From contig NZ_RQFK01000011.1 in assembly GCF_004770765.1 (NCBI RefSeq), forward strand, positions 248,001 through 312,000: a stretch of DNA of 64,000 nt. The letters run 5' to 3'. The notes beneath the pieces are model-generated. The model saw only the letters and a list, made by a program, of their open reading frames with translations. It made no database searches and was not told the DNA's origin. A program made the translations under genes and the position numbers. Shown piece after piece: positions 34,836 to 44,600 of this stretch (its first letter is position 1; every line of letters begins with the position of its first letter). Source of the stretch: Leptospira noumeaensis (GTDB lineage Bacteria; Spirochaetota; Leptospiria; Leptospirales; Leptospiraceae).

Positions 34836-35271
34836 ATGATACATCCATTGACTAAAAAACAAATAGCTATTTTTTCCATTTCCTTAGTCATTTCTATGAT
34901 TGGTTTCAAATTACTATTTGCGAATTTTTTGGAGCAAAAATTCCTCTTTTGAAGATTTACTCAGGCAGACTGCCAATGATATCAATCGAAATTGCCCACA
35001 AACTATAGACAAAGATACCAGGCTCGACAACGTTGCCATTTTTCCAAACAAACGTTTTCAATACAATTACAGCATCATTGCCTATTCTGCTTCCGAAATT
35101 GACATTCAGGCTTTAGAAAAAAATTTATATCCGGTCATTTTGAATACGATCAAATCTAGTCCAGATATGAAACTGTTTCGTGAGAATGAAGTGACACTCG
35201 TATATTCTTATCGAGATAAAATGGGGAATTATATTTTTTCTATGGAATTTAAACCAAACGACTATAACTGA
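34836..35271 (+). pseudogene. Frameshifted gene for a small membrane-anchored protein
   Basis: From ATG 34836 the frame encodes M-I-H-P-L-T-K-K-Q and a TM helix (I-A-I-F-S-I-S-L-V-I-S-M-I-G-F), and stops at 34950. Removing one T from the run of six at 34925-34930 joins it to the frame that continues to 35271, giving about 144 residues with T-A-N-D-I-N-R-N-C-P, D-K-D-T-R-L-D-N and K-R-F-Q-Y-N-Y blocks of a small conserved hypothetical family. Either a recent frameshift, phase variation at the homopolymer, or a sequencing slip. The family function is unknown. Confidence 0.7.
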
Positions 35272-35414
35272 ATGAAAACCTTTGTTTGTTGGGTTAACCC
35301 GCAACACACCGATGTAAGTAACGGGAAACTAAAGTACGTTTGGTCGAGCTGGAACCTTTGGGAAATAAATTTGAGTTTGTTTTCTGGAAGGATATCCTGT
35401 TTTTAACAGAAACC
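35272..35414. other. Convergent gap with a palindrome and a possible coding remnant
   Basis: The perfect palindrome GGGTTAACCC (35291-35300), extended by TGTT and AACA flanks with a two-base bulge, may end transcription of the preceding gene. The rest contains broken frames (for example L-V-E-L-E-P-L-G-N-K-F-E-F-V-F-W) that could be a decayed gene; no family is recognised. Confidence 0.3.
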
Positions 35415-35855
35415 TTATTTCACACAAACTGCACAATTTTGAATATTATCGGAAAATTGAGACATATATGCCTCTCCTTGAGACCCATAATTAGATCCGC
35501 TTGGCCTTGAATAAAAACTTGTTTGAAGAGAAGGCAATCCACTGATCGTTGATGCCGAACAAATTAAATTTGACAAACTTGCGGAAGGCGCTGAGGGACT
35601 CGGAGCCGATCGAATGTAAGGCATTTGCATATAACCTACATAAGCTGTTATCCAACCGGAAGCACAGGAGGTTGAACCCCAAGCTACGTAACTTGCACCC
35701 ATTGGGACGTCTCCTCCTGCGCCAGCGCCCATAAATACAGAAAGACCGAGCACAGCCATTAAACCATTCTTAGCCGAATCATTATTTGATTGAAGCAAGC
35801 CACAGTTAGCAAACGTTATTACAAAATAAAAAAGAATAAATTTTACAATCTTCAT
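35415..35855 (-). CDS. Small lipoprotein, function unknown
   Basis: 146 residues. Signal peptide with lipobox F-A-N-C (Cys18) followed by G-L-L-Q-S. The mature part is Gly/Ala/Ser-rich with many Tyr and several Cys (S-T-S-C-A-S-G, N-L-I-C, N-C-A-V-C at the end). No family is recognised and no Shine-Dalgarno sequence is visible. It lies beside an IS remnant in an accessory stretch. Confidence 0.6.
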   Translation of the reverse strand: MKIVKFILFYFVITFANCGLLQSNNDSAKNGLMAVLGLSVFMGAGAGGDVPMGASYVAWGSTSCASGWITAYVGYMQMPYIRSAPSPSAPSASLSNLICSASTISGLPSLQTSFYSRPSGSNYGSQGEAYMSQFSDNIQNCAVCVK

Positions 35856-36149
35856 TTGAACGAAATTTAAGTAAATAAATTACTCATCAAGTAAAATCTC
35901 CTTTTAAAATATCAAAATTTCCAGATCTACTAATTCTATAAATTCATTAATCCATTATGTTTAAGAAGAAAAACAAAAACCACCTAAACTATTTTTTAGC
36001 AGAGCTTAGACTTAGTAAACACTTCTTAATTCATATTAAATTCATTTTTATCAGGACTCACTTAACCTACAAAAGACATTGAGTTCCCCAATCATAAAAG
36101 CCAAACGACAAATTCCAAATAAGTGGTATAAATCCCGTAGTAGAATAAT
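35856..36149. other. AT-rich gap beside the IS remnant
   Basis: About 290 bases with no supported gene. It is strongly AT-rich and ends in what may be decayed N-terminal transposase sequence. I see no terminal inverted repeat or target duplication. Confidence 0.4.
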
Positions 36150-36767
36150 TTCGACTAATGAGTATCCGATAGAATTGAATGCAAATCAAGGCTATTGGAG
36201 AAATTCAATCCTGAATATCGAGATAGGTTCATTCAGGCTGATTTTACAAGGAATTTAGTGGCTATGGATACTTTAATCGTTGGGACATTGAAAGGAATAG
36301 GAAGAGTCTATTTGCAAACAGTTATTGATTGTCACTCCAGATATGCATGGGGAACTCTTCTTACATCGAAAATGCCAATTACTGCCGTCCAAACTTTGAA
36401 TAATGAAGTCCTTCCTTTTTTCCAAGAACATAATGTTTCAATTAAAACGATTCTTACAGACAATGGACGAGAATACTGTGGATAAGAAGACTAACATCCT
36501 TTTGAATTATTCCTACAGCTAGAAGATATAGAACATAGAACGACAAAAGCGGGAAGACTTCATCGAACATTGCTTTACGAACACTTCAGAGTTGCTGACA
36601 GAACTAACTTTTATGAAAGTGTAGCTGAGATGGAAAAAGATTTTCAGGCATATCTAAAGTTCTATAACAACGAAAGATCAAATCAAGGAAGAAATATGAA
36701 TGGAAGAACTCCCTATCAAGTTTTCCAAGAAGGAATCAGAGAATTAAAAAAGGTGGAAGAAATTTAA
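36150..36767 (+). pseudogene. Decayed IS481-like transposase (rve/DDE integrase)
   Basis: One frame from about 36195 reads F-N-P-E-Y-R-D-R-F-I-Q-A-D-F, D-T-L-I-V-G-T-L-K-G-I-G-R-V-Y-L-Q-T, V-I-D-C-H-S-R-Y-A and I-L-T-D-N-G-R-E-Y-C-G, then two in-frame stops (36482 and 36491), then H-P-F-E-L-F-L-Q-L-E-D-I-E-H-R-T-T-K and F-Y-N-N-E-R-S-N-Q-G-R. Between T-K and H-R-T-L-L about ten residues are missing, the part that normally holds the third catalytic acid (N-G-x-x-E-R). The two catalytic Asp remain. The element is therefore dead through stops plus deletion. The N-terminal helix-turn-helix part is not recognisable. Confidence 0.8.
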
Positions 36768-36862
36768 TTTAATCTAAGCTAGAGGAAAGTGTAAAGGAAA
36801 TACTATATCTGTACAAATAATCTCGATATTAACGAACGTTGTCTTCACAATTTTAGTTTATT

Positions 36863-37816
36863 TTATTCCTTTAAAGAATTATTTAAAATTTCTCTATAAA
36901 GAGACATCTCAGACCCAATTAAATAATCATTCTTGATTTCATTTTTCATTGATTTTTGATTGCATAAATGATTTTGATTTAATTCACAAATCAAAATCAT
37001 CCTATATTCGATTGCAAACTCAATCCATGGCCTATAACCAGAACCTTGTATGCCATTCAAAATCTTTTGATAAGAATTCAATGCTTCAATTTGATTTAAT
37101 TTTTCTCTATAACTCTTATCTATATCCAATATATCATTTAAAACAGTTAAATATCTATTTCCCGGATATTCGGATAATTCCTTTTTAATTGATGCATGAA
37201 AAAAAGAGGCTTGAGAGTCACATTTCTTTAAAATACTTTGATGAGCGTGAATCCTGAATAGATAAAATGTAGGCTTAACATCATATTTATAACTACCTAC
37301 GGAAATATGTTTTCTTTTGATATTAGTCCATAAATCGGAATTTAAGCAGCCCGATTCCAGTGATTCTATGATTGCTTCACCCCGATTAATAATTTCATAT
37401 TTTTGAATTTGTCTTATGCTTTCTTTAAAACTAGAAATGTATTCATACTTTGAATTTAAGAATAGAGAAAAATACAATTGATGCATTTTTGCAATATAGA
37501 AAACTTCCGTTTCATTACGGTTATTTGCAGCTGATTGAGCTTTCATTAAAACAGGAATCGCATTTTCAATTAATCCAGATTCTTCATAAAGAATTGCTTT
37601 CCATATCAAAACACTGGAATCTAATTCATACAATTCTTCAATTGATCTCATATATGACATTAACTCGCCGACTGAGTAATTGCTTGAATTTATATAAAAG
37701 TCCTGATTATTGAGCTGACTACGAGTATAAACTTGGGTCGATATGACCTCAAAAGCTAAAAAAAATACCAAACAGAACATTATATACTTTTTTCTTATTT
37801 TATTCAGACCAAACAT
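36863..37816 (-). CDS. Secreted helical-repeat protein downstream of the RHS gene
   Basis: 317 residues with an N-terminal signal or anchor (Y-I-M-F-C-L-V-F-F-L-A-F-E-V-I-S-T). The rest is predicted helical, with TPR-like pairs such as W-K-A-I-L-Y-E-E-S-G-L-I-E-N-A-I-P-V-L and F-Y-I-A-K-M-H-Q-L-Y-F-S-L-F. It is AT-rich compared with the core genes. It starts six bases after the stop of the barrel-like gene, so RHS, barrel and this protein form one operon. An inner start at 37780 (M-F-C-L-V-F) is possible. No family assigned. Confidence 0.65.
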   Translation of the reverse strand: MFGLNKIRKKYIMFCLVFFLAFEVISTQVYTRSQLNNQDFYINSSNYSVGELMSYMRSIEELYELDSSVLIWKAILYEESGLIENAIPVLMKAQSAANNRNETEVFYIAKMHQLYFSLFLNSKYEYISSFKESIRQIQKYEIINRGEAIIESLESGCLNSDLWTNIKRKHISVGSYKYDVKPTFYLFRIHAHQSILKKCDSQASFFHASIKKELSEYPGNRYLTVLNDILDIDKSYREKLNQIEALNSYQKILNGIQGSGYRPWIEFAIEYRMILICELNQNHLCNQKSMKNEIKNDYLIGSEMSLYREILNNSLKE

Positions 37817-37822
37817 ATATAA

Positions 37823-38605
37823 TTAAAATTTAATACCTATCTCAAAGTAAAGAGCTTGTGCACCTTGCTTTATAGTATCTAAATCCTTTCTCAAACTTTC
37901 AATTAAGATTTTTTCTTTTAATAATTCATCTAGACCATAACTCTCCAAATAGAGATAATTAAGTTCAAAATGTTTTTTTGTTCCAGGGTTTGAAGCCACT
38001 TTAATATTATAACCAATATTGATAAACATTGAATCATTCAAATCTATCATGAAGCCTGTATCTAAACCTATGTATACTCTTGAGGATGAATTATAGCTAA
38101 AGCCTCTCGGTAATTCGATGTCGAACGGATTTATTTGAAATGCTTTAAGATATTTTACATCTCTTGGTCCGGTCGATCCTATCATTGGGCCGACATAAAA
38201 AGAATTGTTGAACGGAAAATTTCTAAAAATTAGCTCAATATCTGGACGATATACTTTATATTCCCCGATATATTCGCCAAACCCAAAAAGTGGGCTAAAG
38301 ATTGGGTTTCTAATCGTTCGATTATAGTTGTTCAAATTATGAAATCGAAGTAATATCGAATTTTGATTAGATATAAAATACATTATTGATAAAGAAATAC
38401 CCTCACCGATGCCAGATCTCCCATATATCTCATCCTCTTCTTGTAAGAATTTATCTGAGTTTATCGAAAAAATAGATCTTTGAACTCCAAAATTTGAAAT
38501 TGATATTCCAAATTTTGGGGATAAATTTGAACCTTTTCCTTGGGCAATCAAAGGAGTAAAAAAATACAAAAATGAAAATAATACAATATATCTAAATTTT
38601 ATCAT
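37823..38605 (-). CDS. Putative outer-membrane beta-barrel protein coupled to the RHS gene
   Basis: 260 residues with a cleavable signal (I-V-L-F-S-F-L-Y-F-F-T-P-L-I-A-Q). The mature part alternates aromatic and polar residues (S-I-M-Y-F-I-S-N-Q-N-S-I-L-L-R-F, F-Y-V-G-P-M-I-G, V-Y-I-G-L-D-T-G-F) and ends in F-E-I-G-I-K-F, the terminal Phe expected of barrels inserted by the BAM complex. Its ATG overlaps the RHS stop by four bases and a strong GAGGGGGA site precedes it inside the RHS gene, so expression is linked to it. It could be an anchor, exporter or immunity partner; none is shown. Confidence 0.7.
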   Translation of the reverse strand: MIKFRYIVLFSFLYFFTPLIAQGKGSNLSPKFGISISNFGVQRSIFSINSDKFLQEEDEIYGRSGIGEGISLSIMYFISNQNSILLRFHNLNNYNRTIRNPIFSPLFGFGEYIGEYKVYRPDIELIFRNFPFNNSFYVGPMIGSTGPRDVKYLKAFQINPFDIELPRGFSYNSSSRVYIGLDTGFMIDLNDSMFINIGYNIKVASNPGTKKHFELNYLYLESYGLDELLKEKILIESLRKDLDTIKQGAQALYFEIGIKF

Positions 38606-41600
38606 TTTTCTTTGTCCCCCTCTTTTCCCTTTTCAATTTCTTCCTTGGAAAGACAATGTGGCGTAGATAAACCAGAGGGAATACCACATCTAAAAATATA
38701 TGTAATTATCATTTCTCGTTGAATATATTCTGCATCCGCCAATGGCGACAAAGGTTCTCCACTAGCATAATCATACCCCGGGTTCCAACGGCTTCCTTTC
38801 TTAATATCAGTTCTATTTTTTACTCTTTGTGCATAACTTCTAGCATAACAATCTTTAAAAGCAGCGGTTCCAAATCCAAAATATACTGCACAACCTATTG
38901 ATCTTCGCTTATGTGCATCTTCCTGTTTACGTAAAGCTCTCTTATCATTTAACTCAATCGGTTTCCTGCGAAAATCGTTATATTGTTTAGATAACCAATT
39001 GCTCAAATCAGATTTTTCTAATGCTCCAAAGAAGTTTTTCATCCGAAACAAATTGTCCAAATCATTCCCCTTATTCCTAGAGTAACTTCCTCCGCTAGCT
39101 AACCACCGAGCCCCGCCATCTATACCTCTTCCTGCATTCCGTCCCGCATAATCTAGTCCACGACCCATACTTCGCATTTGTTGTGAGGCAATTTTTGAAG
39201 CACCAAACACGGCATGACGAAGAATTTGGTTTATCATATGCATATAATTTGTACTATTCCCCGTACTATCAAGAAATGCTATCGGATTCCCTTCTACATA
39301 CATCATCCGGTTCATCCCTTGTTCCTTATCCGGAAACACCATACCATCATTACTAGTAAACCGACCCAAAGCAGCATCATAGTATCTCGCCTTGTAATAA
39401 TACAATCCACTTTCCTGGTCTTCTTCTTGTCCCGTATATTTGAATTTAGTAATGTCTGGGCCATAAGAGTCGGTTCGAAGTATCTCTCCATAAGGTTTGT
39501 AAGTGATATGACTCTTACCACCTCTCTCCCCACCAGCTAGAACATTTCCGTTCCCATCGGTAATCATGGTTATGCTTCCCAAATGGTCTGGATGGAAAAA
39601 ATACATTCCAGATACTCTCGCGTTGCCTGTAGAGGAACCTCCTCCCCCACCACTTCCACCTTGGTCTGGTTCGTCTCCAACAGACTGAGTATCACTAGGT
39701 ATACCATTTCCTAAGCCTAACATCCAAATTGGTGTTCCACTTTCACCCTCCGCACCACCCAGTAACAAGGGAAAACATCCAGCCGTTGTGGTAAAAGTAA
39801 ATAGAACCACAAATAACGCGGTTCCATAACGAGGAATTTGTTTTTGGATTCTATTGGTTAAATCAGGTAAGATAGAGATTCCAAATAAGTCAATGGTTAG
39901 GCTCTCTGTATTTGTTCCTTCTGTTTGGTCTTTTGTTTTGTATACCACCCAGAACAAAAGTCCAAGAATTACCACCCAAGGTAAGGCTCTGTGACCTTCT
40001 CTGATCTTTCCATCCACATATACATTTGTATCTTCTAAAAAACTGATAAATGCAAACCCAACTCGGTTCTTCCAGTAAGTATCACAATCGATGTTTACAT
40101 CCTTGCAAAAGGGATTTACTAACCAATCGTTCGATGCCATCTGGTTCAGTAATATCGCATCCCCTCGGCTATACTGAGCCACCATATCTCCTTCCGCTCC
40201 TACCACATACAATGTATGTTTCTCTTGTGCTCCTGGAGTTCTATGGATCTCATAATAGTTACCAAAGCTATAAGTTGTAGTATTCGAATTCTGTAAGGAC
40301 TTTTTAATCCTCATCCCCGAATGGTCATAAGTGTATTCGAACCTGTCCCCACCATTCGTTTCAATTCGTTGCAGTTTGTTTTGTGCATTATAGACAAGTG
40401 TATCCCCATTGCGAGTGGTCATATTCCCCATCGCATCATAGGTATAACCAACAATTCCTGTGTTAGGACTATTCACTCTGGTAACCGCATGGATATGGTT
40501 TCCATTATCATAGGAATAAGTAAATGCTCCCTTATTGAGTAAGTTTCCATTCCTATGGTAATTGTAGTTCTCTTCTCCATACTTACCAAGTGCCTTCGTC
40601 ACTCGGTTCAAATGGTCGTATTCAAAACTTTGGGATCTCGATTCATTCATTAGATCTGTAATCGCAGATATGTTTCCACGTTTGTCATAATCATACTTGA
40701 GGCTTTGTTCGACAGAACTGTCTTTTAGGTAAGTCACAAGGCTTTGTGGTCGCATGCGAAGTGGGTCGTAGCCAATCTTTGTGACAATCCCATTTCCAGT
40801 TTTACGTTCTATATAATATTTTTCATCCGCGACCTTTGGACCCTCATAACTCACCACTGTATGGTTAAGGCTATTCCCATCATGAGAGTCCATTGTCAAA
40901 AAGGCAAGTTGGCCTGTCCCTGTGTAGTGGTTGCGAACCAGTGTTCCTTCTGGGTAAGTGATGGTTTTGACTCGACCAAACGCATCATAAGATCTTTGGA
41001 AAAGCACCTGCAAATCGTCAATGGTGCGTTTTTCACCAATTACATTCCCTTTTCTATCATATGCAAGTTCTGTAACCCCAGAACTATCTGTCACTTTGGT
41101 TAATTTTCCTATCACATGAGTGCTTGCGACAGAATTTCCAGAATCATATTCATAGATTGTTGGAATGTCATTTCCAGGAATCACCTTAGTGATCCTTCCC
41201 ATTCCATCCACTTCCTTACGAATTACAACCCCACGTGCATCGGTTTGTGTCAGTAAATCCCCTGCCACATTGTAAGTATAGTTTATGGTTCCTGAATTGG
41301 AATCGCTATATCTAATTTTTCGACCACCAATATCATAACCAATTTCTGTAATCCCGTTACCTGGGTCAGAGATTTGAACCATACGGTCTGCATTATCATA
41401 TTGGTATTGTAATGTTTCCCCTTGGGCTGTTTTTGTAACAAGCCTACCCCAATTGTCCTGGTTTTGCGTTTCTGTGCGTATCACTTCGGATTGATTTGTA
41501 GTTGTGACAGACGTAGTGCGAAGTCCATATACCATTCGGGAAATTTCTCCGGTAGCCGCAATGGTTTCTTTAGGTCGTTCCTCTGTGTCTTCCGATTGAG

Positions 41601-44600
41601 TGTAATAATAAGTATAAGACCACCGAGGAGACTCGCCAGTAAAATAAGAATTAGATTTCTGGATCTCCCGGCCAAGAGAATCATACTTTGTTTCAACCGT
41701 AGAAACAATTCCATCCACAACGAGAGATTCTTTTTTAACAATCTTTCCCTGTAAATCCGTTGTTTCCTTTGTCCAAACCTCTCCCTCATCGGAATGTGTT
41801 ATTTGTTTTGTGGCAAAATGTGATCCATCAAAAGAATACTCGATGGATTCCTGCTTTTCCCCGTCCAAATAACTAGCAGTCTTTCTTCCATATTCGTCAT
41901 ATTCGAAAGTGACCACATTTCCGTTTGGATCTTCTACGCTTAGCTCTAAATCCAGTTTCTTATCGTAAGTTTTTTTGGTAGTTTGCCCCAGTGCATTCCT
42001 TGCCACCGTAGGATTACTGCGGGTGATGTCCCCATATTCATAGGACAAAGTCCTACCGAGAGAATCAGTTGAACTTGTCACATTCCCAATGGCATCATAG
42101 GAATAATATACAGAATACCACTGCCCTGAACTTACTAGCTTACTTTCCGAAGCCATATCGGCTCCGTTATAAGTCCATTTTTTATGTTCCACCAAACTAC
42201 CGTTCACTGTTTTTTTAGATTCTGTCGGCAGCGCGAGTATCTTCATGGCAGAATTATTTTGGTAACTCATTTCTACCCGAGTGTTTCGACCGTTGTGATT
42301 CTCATCATTAACACTAGGGGAATAAGCATACGAAGGATCATATATCACCGAACTTGTGACATGGTCTTTGAGTTGTCCGTTTTCGTATTGGGAAGTTTCA
42401 CTCGAGGTTTGTAAAGCTAGCTTGGTTCCGGTATGTGGTGTAAATTTTGTATATCCTTTCGATTCTTCCGATACCAAAACATCATTTCCCGTAAATACTA
42501 GAACACTTCCTACAAATCCTGGGAAATTGGGATTTTGTAAGTAATTGGTGACTACTTTCGATTTAGAAACTCCATCCACAAATAATCGTGCAGAAATCGA
42601 CTCAAATCCATAGTTTAATCCAGTTTCCATATCGCCAGGTTTATACCTTGAATTAGAGTATGAGTATTCAGTTTTCTCAATAGGAAACCCGACTCCCTGA
42701 ACAGAAGTAACTCTCGAAACAAGCATCGAAGAAAAAATATTTGGTAAAGAAGTATTATAGTTTCCGGAGCCTTTAACAACAGCACCAGACATATTTTTCT
42801 TCCATGTGTATTCAATGGAAATCTCACTTCCTGGAACGTTATTAACAACTTTAGTGATCAATCCTCCAAGCACTTGCGGGCTATTGGATAGGATTTGTTT
42901 GGTGACTGATGTTTTGCCATACTGATAGTAAAAATCGACTATACCATCTTCATTTCTATCCTCAAATCTAGCACTAGATACATCCTCTGCCTCCAATGCA
43001 AATACGAGTCGATCTGAAAATTGCCCATTTCCCTCACCAAAATAAACATGAAAGTTATTAGAATTAAATTCCTTAACTATAAAATCTACCTTACCATCCT
43101 CATTAGTATCAGCAAAATCATAACTTGCAGTAAACTTTTTATTAAAATCATGTCCCTTTGCCAAACGATCAGGCTTTACAATTGTATTCAAAGTAGTTGT
43201 AACTATATTTGAGGTATCAAACTTTCCACCTGTGTTAAAGATTACTTTGACTTGATTTGTCATAGTATATGCATCTTCTAGTCCATAGTCGAAAGGATTG
43301 CTTAGGCTATTTCTGTTGACTAAAGATACTAGGTCAGGAAGACCATCGCTATTGACATCGACTAACCAATTTTTTCCCATATAGCCGACGATCGACTGCG
43401 GCAAATCCATTAGACTTTGTGAAAGTGATCCGTTCGAAATATTTAATTTCGAAATAACCATTTGAAATGTAGCACCACTCAAATTAACATTTTTAATTTT
43501 GCCCACCTCTTCCTTATATTCCAAATCATGGCGAGCTAAAATCTCTTTAAACTTGTCCTCAAAAAACTGTTTGCCGACGGAATTTGATATAATCTCTTTC
43601 TGCGAAGAAGTAGCAGTTCCAGGTGATCCAACCAATTCCCAATATAAAGGTCGATCATCTACAAAAACCTTCAAAGATAGTGAATCTTTTTCCTCATCAG
43701 TAACTTCTTTACCTTCGAATATTAGGAATATTTGATCAATATAAGATTGACGCTCAGCATTTGCTGAGTTTATCTCCGTTAATTGCCTTGCTTTCAATTC
43801 GGCTATCTGAGACAGTTCCGATGACTGATTGATGCTAGCAATAAAAACATGCTCTGGGAGTCCATCACCATCTATATCAGAAAACTGATTCATCCGGTGT
43901 ACTAACAATGGATTAGTTTCAATGGTTTCTTGATTTGGACTTCGATTACTCCCTAGCCATATTATTTTTTCTGGCAGAAAACTTCGCCCCTGAGACAAAT
44001 AAATGGAAATACGATCATTCGCAAAATGAATAAAATCAGCGCGTCCGTCTCGATTGATATCAACTAAATAGTCCCTAGGTACATAATTATTCGACATAGT
44101 AAAATTTTGGTGATAAGGATTTAAGGCGATATTCGAGAAAGGAGCATAGTTTCCAAGTGAGCTTCCATCAGAAAAGGCAACATTAAGATGGCCGTTCCTT
44201 TCGAATACCAAGTCAGTCCGCATATCACCGTCAACATCACCTAGGTCAAAATATGTATTGTATTTAATAGGAAATTTCGGTGAACCATATTCTCTATTAT
44301 TCTTTTGATCGTTTGTTAATATGCTGAGATTATCATAATCCATAAATCCGTGCAATCGTGAATATTCAGCAACTCCATCGCCATCAAAGTCTGTCGGGAA
44401 TGCTGATTTGGATGGCGAGTTCACACCATTATTACACGCATCAGCTTGAAGGAAAAAATACTGATAACATACATATGCAATAGCATCGTTTTGGATACCT
44501 AACATGAGTGCCATACATGCAATGGGACCCCAATTACAACTGTCTCGATTATCATTGCCTACAGGATATCTTCCGACAAATTCAGTTTTATTATTGAAAG

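Noticed and set aside
36863..38605. Downstream genes as immunity proteins for an RHS toxin
   Set aside because: They have export signals and one looks like an outer-membrane barrel, but no toxin motif is seen in the tail, so an immunity role is not supported.
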